Source of the DNA: Spirosomataceae bacterium TFI 002
GTDB lineage: Bacteria > Bacteroidota > Bacteroidia > Cytophagales > Spirosomataceae
Assembly: GCA_900230115.1 (NCBI GenBank)
Contig: LT907983.1
Coordinates: 1,550,001-1,614,000, forward strand
DNA: 64,000 bases
Direction: 5' to 3'
The position numbers and the translations under genes were made by a program. The notes below the pieces were generated by a model that saw only the letters and a list, made by a program, of their open reading frames with translations, was not told where the DNA came from and did not search any database. Shown one piece after another: positions 17,916-26,949 of the stretch. The stretch's first letter is position 1. Each line of letters opens with the position of its first letter.

Positions 17916-17931
17916 TACACATAAAAGTACA
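17902..17931. promoter_or_regulatory. Operator of the yefM-yoeB operon: three TGTACA-type sites at 12-bp steps
   Basis: TGTACA occurs at 17902 and 17914 and a one-mismatch copy AGTACA at 17926, spaced exactly 12 bases. The second and third also form the inverted repeat TTGTAC/GTACAA. TGTACA is the core that YefM recognises in the E. coli yefM-yoeB operator. The sites overlap the -7 box and the expected transcription start, fitting autorepression by the antitoxin-toxin complex. Confidence 0.65.
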
Positions 17932-17941
17932 ATTTAATTCT

Positions 17942-18196
17942 ATGTTGACTGCTTCCATTTCAGATTTCAGGAAAAACATCAAACACTATCTCAATAGTGT
18001 TACTAAAAACTTTGAGACACTTATCATAAACAGAGGAAAAGACAACGGAGTTGTAATAATGTCATTAGATGAGTATAATTCACTCACAGCAACTCAACAT
18101 GAATTATCTTCAAGACACAATGAACAAAGGTTGGATAATTCTATTGCTAAGATTCGAAAAGGTGAATTAACTGAACAAGGCCTTATTGAAGAATGA
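17942..18196 (+). CDS. yefM: Antitoxin, YefM/Phd family
   Basis: An 84-residue antitoxin. I start at the ATG giving MLTASISDFRKNIKHYLNSV, the usual Phd/YefM N-terminal DNA-binding segment; in-frame codons further upstream lie inside the operator. The middle (VVIMSLDEYNSLTATQHE) is the family core, and the C-terminal part (residues 60-84) is the region that normally wraps and blocks the toxin. The stop overlaps the toxin start as ATGA, so the two are translationally coupled. The gene is expected to be autorepressed through the TGTACA sites just upstream. Confidence 0.93.
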   Translation: MLTASISDFRKNIKHYLNSVTKNFETLIINRGKDNGVVIMSLDEYNSLTATQHELSSRHNEQRLDNSIAKIRKGELTEQGLIEE

Positions 18197-18450
18197 TTTT
18201 ACTTTTCACCGATGAGTCATGGGAAGACTATCTTTATTGGCAAAAGACAGATAAAAAAATGCTCAAAAGAATAAATGAGCTAATAAAAGATATTAAAAGG
18301 CACCCTTTTGAAGGTATCGGTAAGCCAGAAGCTCTTAAATATAAATATCAAGGGTTTTGGTCTAGAAGAATTAACCAAGAGCACAGAGTTATTTACAAAA
18401 TAAAAGGCGAGCAACTTATTATTGCTAAGTGTAGGTTTCATTATGACTAG
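18193..18450 (+). CDS. yoeB: Toxin YoeB, ribosome-dependent mRNA endonuclease
   Basis: An 85-residue Txe/YoeB toxin that cleaves mRNA in the ribosomal A site. It follows the E. coli protein closely (ESWEDYLYWQKTDKKMLKRI, FEGIGKPEALK, GFWSRRINQEHRVIYKI) and keeps the catalytic residues at the same numbers: Glu46, Arg65 and His83, with RFHY near the end. No truncation is seen, so the toxin is probably active. It overlaps the antitoxin by four bases. The following gene has its own start 73 bases away and is unrelated. Confidence 0.95.
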   Translation: MILLFTDESWEDYLYWQKTDKKMLKRINELIKDIKRHPFEGIGKPEALKYKYQGFWSRRINQEHRVIYKIKGEQLIIAKCRFHYD

Positions 18451-18523
18451 TTTTTTAATTTAATACCTAGGTATATTCACTACATTCCAAGTAATAATCG
18501 CACATAAGCTACTAACTTGCACC

Positions 18524-19222
18524 ATGCAAAACCTCTATCTCATCCCTACTTTACTCGCTCCTGATACTCACGATCAAGTATTACCTCCAGAAGTAGTAAA
18601 TAAAGTTGCCGAATTAAACACCTTCTTCGTTGAGAATATCAAGTCGGCGAGAAGGTTTATTTCTAGTCTTAAAATAGGGAAAGTAATCGATGACATCACA
18701 TTTTATGACCTTACAAAAGATAGTAACTATGACGACATCCTTACGCTTATGAGTCAGTTGAGCGAAGATATAGGAGTGCTTTCAGAAGCTGGTTGCCCAG
18801 GAGTTGCAGACCCAGGAGCCATGGCTGTGGACTGTGCACACCAACTAGGAATGAAAGTACATCCAATTGTAGGCCCAAGCTCTATCTTATTGGCTTTAAT
18901 GGGATCTGGTTTCAATGGTCAGTCTTTTGCTTTTAATGGATACCTTCCCATAGATAAAAAGGAAAGAGCCAAAAGAATAAGAGAACTAGAGAAATTGTCT
19001 TTCCAGCATGACCAGACTCAGCTTTTTATGGAAACGCCTTACCGCAATAATCAAATGTTGGAATCCATTATTCAAAGCTGTAATCCAAACACTAAACTTT
19101 CTGTTGCTGTCGATATTACTGCTCCAACTCAGGTGATTAAAACCCAAACCGTAGCTCGCTGGAAACAAGAAAAATCACTTGACCTTCATAAGCGTCCTGC
19201 TATTTTTAGCTTTGGTAGATGA
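18524..19222 (+). CDS. SAM-dependent methyltransferase, RsmI/tetrapyrrole methylase family
   Basis: A 232-residue methyltransferase of the tetrapyrrole methylase fold. Recognisable are the N-terminal LYLIPTLLAP, the GCPGVADPGA loop (SEAGCPGVADPGAMAVDCAH), VHPIVGPSSILLALMGSGFN, FNGYLP and ETPYRNNQML, all as in RsmI, which 2'-O-methylates 16S rRNA. However, it differs from typical RsmI in the missing GNxxD-type opening and in its shorter length (RsmI is nearer 280). It is thus better described as an RsmI paralogue of the kind common in Bacteroidota. The substrate is unknown. Confidence 0.85.
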   Translation: MQNLYLIPTLLAPDTHDQVLPPEVVNKVAELNTFFVENIKSARRFISSLKIGKVIDDITFYDLTKDSNYDDILTLMSQLSEDIGVLSEAGCPGVADPGAMAVDCAHQLGMKVHPIVGPSSILLALMGSGFNGQSFAFNGYLPIDKKERAKRIRELEKLSFQHDQTQLFMETPYRNNQMLESIIQSCNPNTKLSVAVDITAPTQVIKTQTVARWKQEKSLDLHKRPAIFSFGR

Positions 19223-19530
19223 TATTTTCATGAACCAAATTCTGCGTTTTTTGAGTCACGCAGACACGAAGTTTTTCTAAAGCTAATTCAGCGATTTTCG
19301 GGACACCCTTCTCTTCGGCTGAGCTTAGTGACCACGACCAGTGCTAAGGGCAGATAAAGACTAAAAAACACAAAGTTCTATTTTATTTGGTAAATGAGCT
19401 TTCATAAAGAAGCGTACTATTTTACGTCTCGTCCTAAATAAGTGTTACACTTTTATAGGTTTAAAACCTTCCTTCTTCCCATTCACACTTCAACAAAAAA
19501 CTATAGCCTATCCCCTATTTCTTTAAAAAA
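19223..19530. other. Intergenic region with decayed repeat material
   Basis: No reading frame is convincing. Near 19255 the stretch GTCACGCAGACACGAAG resembles the repeats that flank the GxxExxY gene at 14.6-15.0 kb. Further on, CTTAG (19325) and CTAAG form the ends of a weak inverted repeat around a region resembling the CTTCGGCTGAGC-type intergenic repeats of Bacteroidota. The remainder toward tdk is AT-rich and featureless to me. Confidence 0.4.
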
Positions 19531-20106
19531 TCAACCTTCAAAAAAACACTTTCTACACCTAGCTTCGTAACTTTCTTTTTCTCCCAAAAGGACTTGGCTT
19601 TCGTCTGGAACTGTTCTAAAAGAGTAATTAGCAACTTCTCCACATTTCACACAGATCGCATGTACTTTGGTGACGTATTCAGCAATGGACATCAAGGCAG
19701 GCATAGAGCCAAATGGTCTTCCTTTACTATCCATATCTAGGCCAGCTACAATTACTCGCTTGCCATTATTTGCAAGTTTATTTACGACCTCCACTATTCC
19801 ATTATCCAAAAACTGGGCTTCATCAATGCCCACAACATCACAATCGCCCGAAAGCAACAAAATTTCCTCAGCCGCACTCACAGGTGTACTCCTAATTGCA
19901 TTTTGATCATGAGAAACTATATTTTCTAAGTCATATCGTACATCAATGGCGGGTTTAAATATCTCTACTTTAAGCTTCGCAATCTTTGCTCTATTCAATC
20001 TACGGATCAATTCTTCAGTTTTTCCCGAAAACATAGAACCGCACACAAGTTCCACCCAACCAGATTTTTGTCCTGAAATACCTCGACTTTTTGGTTCTAT
20101 AAACAT
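19531..20106 (-). CDS. tdk: Thymidine kinase
   Basis: A 191-residue type II thymidine kinase that phosphorylates thymidine with ATP in the salvage pathway. The P-loop is GSMFSGKT (residues 23-30), the Mg-binding/Walker-B motif is GIDEAQFLD, and the lasso region carries a structural zinc site: CVKCG and CRKC (four cysteines). [12 protein letters not shown] and YEARCRKC match the family. The length is normal. It is divergent from the next gene, with about 100 bases between the starts that must contain both promoters. Confidence 0.97.
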   Translation of the reverse strand: MFIEPKSRGISGQKSGWVELVCGSMFSGKTEELIRRLNRAKIAKLKVEIFKPAIDVRYDLENIVSHDQNAIRSTPVSAAEEILLLSGDCDVVGIDEAQFLDNGIVEVVNKLANNGKRVIVAGLDMDSKGRPFGSMPALMSIAEYVTKVHAICVKCGEVANYSFRTVPDESQVLLGEKESYEARCRKCFFEG

Positions 20107-20203
20107 TAATTTTGCATTTTATTCGTTAGCTGAATGAAACTGGCAAAGTACTTGCAATTCCTACTTTGACTACCCGTTAAACTTTACAAAACAAATCAAT
20201 TTG

Positions 20204-21349
20204 ATGATGTCCTACAAATGGAACTCGGCAGATGCCAAAACTTACGCTAAAGCTTTCTCTCAACTAATTTGCAGCGAATATTTCAACACAAGAAATAGTA
20301 TCACTGGTTCAGAAATATTAAAACTAACTGAAATTAAGCAACTCAACCTCATGATTGTGCGAGTGCTTTACGAAAAATGGCAAGAAGAAACTGCCAGATT
20401 GAAAAGTCCATATTTCGACTTTGACAATGAAGAAGTGAACAAAGCATTCAAAGAATTCAAAAATATTCTTTCACGAAATATCTCTGTAAAAAAGGATCAT
20501 TTTGAAGAAGTCCTTAATAGAGCGGTATATGCAACTTTGGAGCTCAATCTATCTAGTCAAACATTCTTTGAAGGCCTAATGAAGGATTTACCTGAATTTA
20601 AGCTGACACAAGACTGGCTAAAGCTTAACGGTAAATATTTCGTTTCACATAATTGGGTTTTGGCTGAATTGCTAAATAGACTGCAAGGAATGCCTGTGGT
20701 ATATGCAAATCAGGCTATTGATTGGGTAAAAGAAATATTGCAGTCAAAACAAGAAACTCCTAGCCAAGATTTGGAGCAGTTTGATAAAATACTTTCAATT
20801 CCTTTCAATGAAAATTATCAACAAGTAGCTGCTAATACATCGTTTTTCGATGATGCTTTCTCTATTCCAGAGACGCCAGTTGCACCTCCAGTAACTGTGA
20901 ACCACTACGAAGCTCCAGTTGCGAAACTTGAGCCTGCAGAAGAACCAATAGAAATAGAAACGGTTACTACTACTAGGATTATTGAGGAAGTAAAAAGTAA
21001 AGTTTACGAGCCCGTAAGTTTCAACGACAAGCATTTGGGTGCAACCAAAACCTTGAACGAAAAAATACTTAAAGAAGAAATTGTAAGCTTATCGGATAAT
21101 CACAGTAAAGGTAAAATAACGAGTATCAGATCTGCAATTTCCCTTAATCAACGTTTTTTGTTCATAAACAATCTTTTTGGAGGAAATGTACAAGCTTTTA
21201 CCAATGCAATAGACGAACTCGAAGCAGCAGATAGTTTCTCTAGTGCCAAGGAAAAAATGCTTAAAAAGTACCTTCCACAGTACAAATGGGAAATCTCATC
21301 TCCTGAAGCCGAAGAGTTTTTTGACATTTTGAGAAGAAGGTTTAACTAA
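20204..21349 (+). CDS. Conserved Cytophagales protein of unknown function
   Basis: A 381-residue soluble protein. Of the three possible adjacent starts (TTG, ATG, ATG) I take the first ATG. Residues 1-190 are helical (DAKTYAKAFSQLICSEYF, LKLTEIKQLNLMIVRVLYEK). A low-complexity proline/glutamate linker follows (about 225-265), then a C-terminal domain with ISLNQRFLFINNLFGGNVQA, FTNAIDELEAADSF and FFDILRRRF. That C-terminal pattern recurs in Bacteroidota hypothetical proteins, but no function is known to me. A terminator follows immediately. Confidence 0.75.
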   Translation: MMSYKWNSADAKTYAKAFSQLICSEYFNTRNSITGSEILKLTEIKQLNLMIVRVLYEKWQEETARLKSPYFDFDNEEVNKAFKEFKNILSRNISVKKDHFEEVLNRAVYATLELNLSSQTFFEGLMKDLPEFKLTQDWLKLNGKYFVSHNWVLAELLNRLQGMPVVYANQAIDWVKEILQSKQETPSQDLEQFDKILSIPFNENYQQVAANTSFFDDAFSIPETPVAPPVTVNHYEAPVAKLEPAEEPIEIETVTTTRIIEEVKSKVYEPVSFNDKHLGATKTLNEKILKEEIVSLSDNHSKGKITSIRSAISLNQRFLFINNLFGGNVQAFTNAIDELEAADSFSSAKEKMLKKYLPQYKWEISSPEAEEFFDILRRRFN

Positions 21350-21371
21350 TACCTGGCAAACATATTTTAAG

Positions 21372-21400
21372 AAAAGACCGACCCAAAATCGGTCTTTTTT
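21372..21400 (+). terminator. Rho-independent terminator
   Basis: Perfect stem AAAAGACCGA/TCGGTCTTTT with a seven-base loop, leading into a T run. Confidence 0.85.
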
Positions 21401-21497
21401 CTTTTATTCCTATTGAAAAAACTATTAAAATTTTTAAATTGAGGTTATAACTCAATCCACTATTTATAAAATTACCGGTTTATTACTTTTAATAAGT

Positions 21498-22268
21498 ATG
21501 CCCTCCTTGGCTCAAATAGGTCCAGAACCTATCGGTGCAAGAGGTTGGGGAATGGGAAATGCAATGGTGGCTTTGCCGCAAGATCAATCCGTTTTTTATA
21601 ACCCTGCTGGAGTTGGTTTCTTGGATAATAATTTTGCTTCAGCCTCTTTTCATGCCCCTCTCGACTTACCAAGACTTTCTACAGCTGGCCTAAATACAAA
21701 CATTGCTCTTAAACCACTGAACTTAGGCTTAGGAATTGAGCGATTTGGGGATCATCTTTACAACGAAAGTAAAATTGGCATCACACTCGCAAAAAAAATT
21801 GATCGAATTGCATTAGGCATAAAAGGAAGCTATTTCAATGCTTCGGCTCAGGATGTAAACTCTAATAGTACGGTATTAATGGAGTTTGGTGTAATGGCCA
21901 TGCTACAATCTTCTTTGCGTATTGGTTTCCATGCCTACAATATTACTGCTGCAAAGTTGTTTTTGGACCAAAGAATCCCAACAGTGTTGAGAGGTGGCTT
22001 CGCTTTTGAACCAAGTGAAAAAATCACTATTACAGGAGAAGTCGAAAGTATACCAAGTGAGTTTACCTTCGTAAAAGCGGGTCTAGAGTACCAAATTGCA
22101 AACTTTCTTGCATTACGAACTGGGATTAACTCAAGAGTGAAAAGTAACCATTTCGGGTTGGGGTATATGGGTAAAAAATGGAACCTCGACTACGCCTTGC
22201 ATACTCACCCCTCATTAGGCTTGTCCAATCACCTCACCTTAAAACTTGACTTCGATGGGCAAAAATAA
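21498..22268 (+). CDS. PorV/PorQ-like outer membrane beta-barrel; true start probably a non-ATG codon at 21462
   Basis: The 256 residues from the first ATG begin MPSLAQIGPEP and carry the barrel-family opening GARGWGMGNAMVALPQD and VFYNPAGVGFLD, like PorV/PorQ outer membrane proteins. That ATG sits inside the cleavage region of a signal peptide. Upstream in the same frame the codons read (I)YKITGLLLLIS before MPSLAQ, a complete Bacteroidota signal peptide, but the first codon is ATT at 21462 and no ATG, GTG or TTG exists before the in-frame stop at 21435. Either ATT is the start, or the start codon has been lost. It overlaps the next gene by 14 bases and probably works with it at the outer membrane. 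Confidence 0.75.
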   Translation: MPSLAQIGPEPIGARGWGMGNAMVALPQDQSVFYNPAGVGFLDNNFASASFHAPLDLPRLSTAGLNTNIALKPLNLGLGIERFGDHLYNESKIGITLAKKIDRIALGIKGSYFNASAQDVNSNSTVLMEFGVMAMLQSSLRIGFHAYNITAAKLFLDQRIPTVLRGGFAFEPSEKITITGEVESIPSEFTFVKAGLEYQIANFLALRTGINSRVKSNHFGLGYMGKKWNLDYALHTHPSLGLSNHLTLKLDFDGQK

Positions 22269-24273
22269 AATCATTCTCATTTTACTTTTCTTTTCATCTG
22301 TCTTTGCCAAAGCACAAGAAGTACCTCGTCCAGAAATTGAGCTCGACGAGTTTATTCAAAAACTGGCGGCAACTCAGCAAGACGACGTTAACTATGAAGA
22401 TTTGTATGAGTCATTGTTGCAGTTTTACTTAAATCCACTGGACATAAATAAAGCAAGTGCTGCTGAGCTTAGAAACTTAAATATTTTGTCTGAGATCCAA
22501 GTAAACAACCTTCTCTCACACATTCAAAATAGCGGGCGGTTAGTTAGCTTGTACGAATTACAAGGGATAGAAGGGTTTGACAGCAACACAATTCAAAATC
22601 TTGTTCCTTTTATCATCGTAGGAGATAATATTCAATCTGAAGATGTAACGGGTGTCTTCAAAAGAGCCACCGACCACTTTTTTGTCTTGAGAATGGAGCA
22701 AACACTGGAACAAGCGAAAGGCTATAGAGATGATAAATACCTTGGTAGTCCTCAAAAGTTATATGCCCGTTATCGATTACAACATCCCAAAGATTTTAGT
22801 TTTGGAGTTATTGTAGAAAAAGATGCCGGCGAGCCCAATTTTGCTGACTATGTCACTGCTCATTTTCAGCTTCAAAACAAAGGATTTTTCAAAAACATGA
22901 TTGTTGGTGACTATCAATTACAGTTTGGACAAGGACTAATCTGTAGTGGTGGATATGCCGCTGGCAAAGGCGGTGAGCCCATTTATACTACTAGGCGAAG
23001 CGACTTGGGAATACGTCCACACAACTCGGTACTGGAGGGTGGTTTCTTTCGTGGAACGGCGGTTACGATTGCAAAAAACAATTTCGAAATGACTCCATTT
23101 GTATCTTTTGCTGGCAGAGATGCAAGTAGCAACACAGACCTTAGTGATGATGAAGATCAAATTTTCAGCTCCTTACTTATTGCTGGATTACACAGAACTG
23201 AGTCAGAAATTGCGAAGAAAAAAATACTAAAAGAATTCAACGTTGGCCTTAACGGAAAATGGAAGTTCCCGAATGGTCATATTGGAATTACTGCATTAAG
23301 TACAAATTACAATGCGAATATTACTCGCACCAGTAGGCCATATACTGCGTTTGAATTTAGCGGTGAACAAAACTTGGTAGTAGGCCCTAATTTCTCATAC
23401 AGTTGGCAAAACTTCAACTTCTTTGGCGAAGCAGCACGATCTAGTAGTGGGGGTTTCGGTGCTACGGGTGGTTTTGTAGCTGCTCTTTCTCCCAGTGTAG
23501 AATGGGCAATGAATTTTCGTAATTACGACAAAGACTTTCATTCCTTTTATGCCAATTCATTTGGCGAAGGAAGCCGAACTATCAATGAAAAAGGGGTTTA
23601 CACTGGTATAAAGTATTCTCCATCTCGTAAAATTACCTTTGCAGCATTTTATGATAAATTTTCTTTTCCGTGGGCGAGGTATTTGGTTGATGCACCTTCA
23701 CAGGGGTACGACTATTTGCTTAGGTTCACCTATAAACCATCAAAAAAAGCAATATTCTACGCTCAAATTCATAACGAGCAAAAACAAAGAAACGCTCCAA
23801 ACAATGATACTCCAAGTGATTATTTAGTAAACAGCTTAAGGTCAAATGTACTTGCAAATATAGATGTACAAGTGCTCAAAAAATGGAAGTCTCAAACAAG
23901 ATTACAACGTAACACTTTTACCTACGAGGGACAGTCCACTTCGCAAGGATTTGCAATCATTCAAGATATTGAAGGAAGTATTGGGCGTCTTCAGCTAAAA
24001 TCGAGATTTGCCTACTTTGATACCGATGATTACAATTCTAGGGTATATGCCTATGAAAACGACATACTCTATGCTGTTTCTTTTCCTGCGTACTTTGGAA
24101 GGGGTACTCGCGTTTACCTCGTCGCTCGTTATGGCATTACTCGCAATATAGACATGTGGTTTAGAGTAGCTAGAACGTCACTTACAGATAGAGAAACTAT
24201 TAGTAGCGGCAACAATGAAATAGATGCTCCACATCGCACCGATGTTAAAATGCAACTGAGATATAAATTCTAA
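22255..24273 (+). CDS. Helix-hairpin-helix domain outer membrane protein
   Basis: A 672-residue exported protein. The ATG chosen gives the signal peptide MGKNKIILILLFFSSVFAKA; an upstream TTG adds only three residues. Residues about 60-125 hold ComEA-like helix-hairpin-helix repeats (LDINKASAAELRNL, then GRLVSLYELQGIEGFD). The rest is strand-rich and ends in MQLRYKF, as for an outer membrane barrel. Proteins of this layout are common in Bacteroidota; their role is unknown, though HHH motifs bind DNA elsewhere. It overlaps the PorV-like gene and is convergent, with a four-base overlap, to the epimerase gene. Confidence 0.85.
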   Translation: MGKNKIILILLFFSSVFAKAQEVPRPEIELDEFIQKLAATQQDDVNYEDLYESLLQFYLNPLDINKASAAELRNLNILSEIQVNNLLSHIQNSGRLVSLYELQGIEGFDSNTIQNLVPFIIVGDNIQSEDVTGVFKRATDHFFVLRMEQTLEQAKGYRDDKYLGSPQKLYARYRLQHPKDFSFGVIVEKDAGEPNFADYVTAHFQLQNKGFFKNMIVGDYQLQFGQGLICSGGYAAGKGGEPIYTTRRSDLGIRPHNSVLEGGFFRGTAVTIAKNNFEMTPFVSFAGRDASSNTDLSDDEDQIFSSLLIAGLHRTESEIAKKKILKEFNVGLNGKWKFPNGHIGITALSTNYNANITRTSRPYTAFEFSGEQNLVVGPNFSYSWQNFNFFGEAARSSSGGFGATGGFVAALSPSVEWAMNFRNYDKDFHSFYANSFGEGSRTINEKGVYTGIKYSPSRKITFAAFYDKFSFPWARYLVDAPSQGYDYLLRFTYKPSKKAIFYAQIHNEQKQRNAPNNDTPSDYLVNSLRSNVLANIDVQVLKKWKSQTRLQRNTFTYEGQSTSQGFAIIQDIEGSIGRLQLKSRFAYFDTDDYNSRVYAYENDILYAVSFPAYFGRGTRVYLVARYGITRNIDMWFRVARTSLTDRETISSGNNEIDAPHRTDVKMQLRYKF

Positions 24274-25142
24274 AAAACCTGAACTGACCAACCGCGAGTA
24301 AATACCTTGCCCGCAGCAAGCGATATAATACCTTCTTTTTCTGTGAGGTTTTGATTGTGATCTGCACTATCTGCAATCCCACACCAAGGTTCCAAACAAA
24401 CAAAGTTTGCCTTGGGAACTGACCAAATGCCGAAATATGGAAAGTCTTTAAATTTAAACTTTAGGCCTCGTCTAGAGTTTTTGGAGTTCAATTCTATTGT
24501 TTCAGACTTTAATCCTTTGAAAACTAAAGCATCTTTTTCGAATAAGTCTTTATGTAAAGGTAATGTCTTTAATGTAGCATCCATGAGTTCTGTTTGGCCT
24601 GTAAGAAGTCCAGCAGCATTCAAATGCCACCTTTCCGCATTTTCAACTTCTGAAAACACTAAGTTGTAATCGCTATAAGAAAGCTCTTCGTCCAGCGGAA
24701 CTTGAAAAGCTGGATGAGCTCCAATAGAAAAGTACATCTGCTTTGAGCCAACATTTTTGACCTCATAGCTTACTACAAGTTCATTCCTCTCTTCAATCGT
24801 GTAGATGATTCTTAGTTCAAAGTCGAAGGGATAAACTTTCAAACTTTCTTCATCACTTTTGAGCAAAAAGCAAAGTTTATTCTCTGCTTTTGATTCTAAA
24901 ACAAACTGTCTATCTCTCGCAAAACCATGTCTCCCGAGTTCATAGGTTTTACCGTTGTAGTGATATTCGTTGTTTTTGAGAGCTCCTACTATTGGAAAAA
25001 GTATTGGAGAAGACTTTCCCCAAAAGAGTGGATCTGCGTTCCAAACATACTCTTGAGAGGTATTTTTCTTGGTTATACTCTTTAATTCAGCCCCTTTCGG
25101 CTTTATCCAAATCTTTAAGCTTTCGTTTTCTAAGCAAAACAT
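24270..25142 (-). CDS. Aldose 1-epimerase family protein
   Basis: A 290-residue galactose-mutarotase-fold enzyme of the YeaD/LacX type. Active-site landmarks are GRHGFARDRQF (His near residue 75), SIGAHPAFQVP (second His) and FVCLEPWCGIADS (catalytic Glu). No signal peptide is present, so it should act in the cytoplasm on a free or phosphorylated sugar. The exact substrate cannot be told. It is transcribed away from the lipoprotein gene that follows, with about 160 bases between. Confidence 0.88.
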   Translation of the reverse strand: MFCLENESLKIWIKPKGAELKSITKKNTSQEYVWNADPLFWGKSSPILFPIVGALKNNEYHYNGKTYELGRHGFARDRQFVLESKAENKLCFLLKSDEESLKVYPFDFELRIIYTIEERNELVVSYEVKNVGSKQMYFSIGAHPAFQVPLDEELSYSDYNLVFSEVENAERWHLNAAGLLTGQTELMDATLKTLPLHKDLFEKDALVFKGLKSETIELNSKNSRRGLKFKFKDFPYFGIWSVPKANFVCLEPWCGIADSADHNQNLTEKEGIISLAAGKVFTRGWSVQVF

Positions 25143-25275
25143 AATTGTAGTGGAATGTATTTTCTGGGTACAAAGCTAGGGTCAATATTCACTTTTGCGA
25201 CATAAAATCTTTGGAATAAATTTGAACGGTATCATTACTATGAACGCTAAAGTGTTTTTGACCTTCATAATTTGG

Positions 25276-25283
25276 TACATTTG
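25276..25283 (+). promoter_or_regulatory. Candidate -7 box TACATTTG
   Basis: Matches TAnnTTTG and lies 20 bases before the ATG of the lipoprotein gene. The -33 region has TTT at a good distance (18 bases) but a TTG only at 15. Confidence 0.4.
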
Positions 25284-25303
25284 TGATAATTCCACTTCAA
25301 ATT

Positions 25304-26623
25304 ATGACAACCAGAAAACTTAGTATTATCTTATTTATCTGCTTCACTCAGATCGCTTGCCAAAAAATTCATCACACTGAAATTATCGCTTTGAGTGATG
25401 AGCAATATCCCGATAATCCTGACATTGAGTTTAGAAGTGAGCAATACAATAAGATCAAATACAGTAATATTCGTTTTATTCCAGAAGAGGGAGAATACAA
25501 CTTCAGTATTGAATTAGTGGATCAAAACAACATTGAACATAAACTGATCTTGGCAAATATTGACCTCAATGAGTTTATCCCCACAGTACCTTCTTGGATC
25601 AGACAAGATGAATATTTAACTAAGATTGGGCTTATCAACCAAGAGTGGAATCGCCAGCAAGTAAGTTTTGACAGGAAATTCAAAGGATTGAAAGTTGCAG
25701 GAAACGAATTTGAAGAAAAATCACTTTCTAGAATCGACATTGCACGCAACTGCCTTAGTTCTTTCAAATGGGAGGTTATTCTCTATGCAAACGAAAATGG
25801 AACAGAACTACCCTATTACCATGGTTGGTTCGACTTTCCACAAGATTTTTATATTTCGCTTTTTGAGAAAAAAAACAATGACGATTTTGGAAATTTTGAA
25901 ACTCACTTGACCAACTGGGTTGATCCAGAAAACGAAATAGTAAACTTCCCTTTGCTTCGCACAATTAAGGAAACAAAAAAGGTGTTCTTCCAAAACCTCA
26001 ACAATAAATTATATCCCAATGAAGAAGAAAGGAAGAAGAAAGCAAAGAATATCTTGGTGCCCAAAGTGTACAATAAAATACAAGATTTCCTTACAGACTC
26101 TACCACCTTTGCAACTTTTACAGATGAAGGTTTATACGACACAAAGGATCCTAGAAGAACAGAATTGGGCCGACTTGCTATTGTTGACAGTATATTAGTT
26201 TCGTCAATAAGTTCTCCCAATGGTCAAAATGATCATTTAAGTGAAATCCGAATATTCTTCACCCATCATCAAGATAGCATCAAAACCGAACTGATCCTTG
26301 GGGGGATTAACTTTAACGATCTACCGAGATTGCTTGAGGAAGACCTAAATAGAGGCTGGCAAAACTCCATGGGAATTGCAAACCATACATTTTATGCTTC
26401 ATATGAGGAAACAATAGCCCATTCGTCGTCTAAAAGCCCATATTATGCCATGCTTACTGATCAATATCAAAATTGGCTGGATAGTCATAAAATTGGAATA
26501 GATGGCCCATTGATGTTTTTAGACAAAAGAAACCCGAAAATTCTTCATATTTTGATTCTCTCCTTTGAAAGACATTCTTTCGTAGGACATTTTAAAATAA
26601 GTCTTGACACTGTACCAAAATGA
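25304..26623 (+). CDS. Lipoprotein of unknown function, first gene of a four-gene operon
   Basis: A 439-residue lipoprotein starting at the ATG that gives MTTRKLSIILFICFTQIACQ, with lipobox TQIAC. A GTG seven codons earlier overlaps the promoter box and is unlikely. The mature protein contains an N-terminal DUF-like segment (VPSWIRQDEYLTKIGLINQE) and a C-terminal half with IFFTHHQDSIKTELILGG. I do not recognise the family. Its stop overlaps the start of the MazG-like gene (ATGA), which in turn overlaps the membrane-protein gene, so the three are coupled. Confidence 0.75.
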   Translation: MTTRKLSIILFICFTQIACQKIHHTEIIALSDEQYPDNPDIEFRSEQYNKIKYSNIRFIPEEGEYNFSIELVDQNNIEHKLILANIDLNEFIPTVPSWIRQDEYLTKIGLINQEWNRQQVSFDRKFKGLKVAGNEFEEKSLSRIDIARNCLSSFKWEVILYANENGTELPYYHGWFDFPQDFYISLFEKKNNDDFGNFETHLTNWVDPENEIVNFPLLRTIKETKKVFFQNLNNKLYPNEEERKKKAKNILVPKVYNKIQDFLTDSTTFATFTDEGLYDTKDPRRTELGRLAIVDSILVSSISSPNGQNDHLSEIRIFFTHHQDSIKTELILGGINFNDLPRLLEEDLNRGWQNSMGIANHTFYASYEETIAHSSSKSPYYAMLTDQYQNWLDSHKIGIDGPLMFLDKRNPKILHILILSFERHSFVGHFKISLDTVPK

Positions 26624-26949
26624 CCATAGAAGAAGCACAAAAAACAGTTGACGATTGGATTAAAACCTACGGAGTTCGTTATTTTAGCGAGCTTACAAAT
26701 ATGGCAATGCTTAGCGAAGAGGTTGGAGAGGTTGCTCGCATCATTGCACGTAGATATGGAGAGCAATCGGAAAAGGAAAGTGATAAGCAAAAAGACCTCG
26801 GCGATGAGATGGCAGATGTGCTTTTTGTATTAATTTGCCTTGCCAATCAAACAGGAGTTGACCTCACTCAGGCTCTCCAGAAAAATCTGAATAAAAAAAC
26901 CAAAAGGGACGCCGATAGGCACATTAACAATAAAAAATTACATGATTAG
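26620..26949 (+). CDS. MazG-like nucleotide pyrophosphohydrolase
   Basis: A 109-residue all-alpha NTP pyrophosphohydrolase. The metal-binding signature is EEVGEVARIIARRYGEQ followed by DLGDEMADVLFVLICLANQTG, i.e. the E-x-x-E plus E-x-x-D pairs of the MazG/MazG-like family, which hydrolyse (d)NTPs to the monophosphate and pyrophosphate. Single-domain proteins of this kind are thought to clean up non-canonical nucleotides. It overlaps both neighbours by four or eight bases and so is translated as part of the operon. Confidence 0.92.
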   Translation: MTIEEAQKTVDDWIKTYGVRYFSELTNMAMLSEEVGEVARIIARRYGEQSEKESDKQKDLGDEMADVLFVLICLANQTGVDLTQALQKNLNKKTKRDADRHINNKKLHD

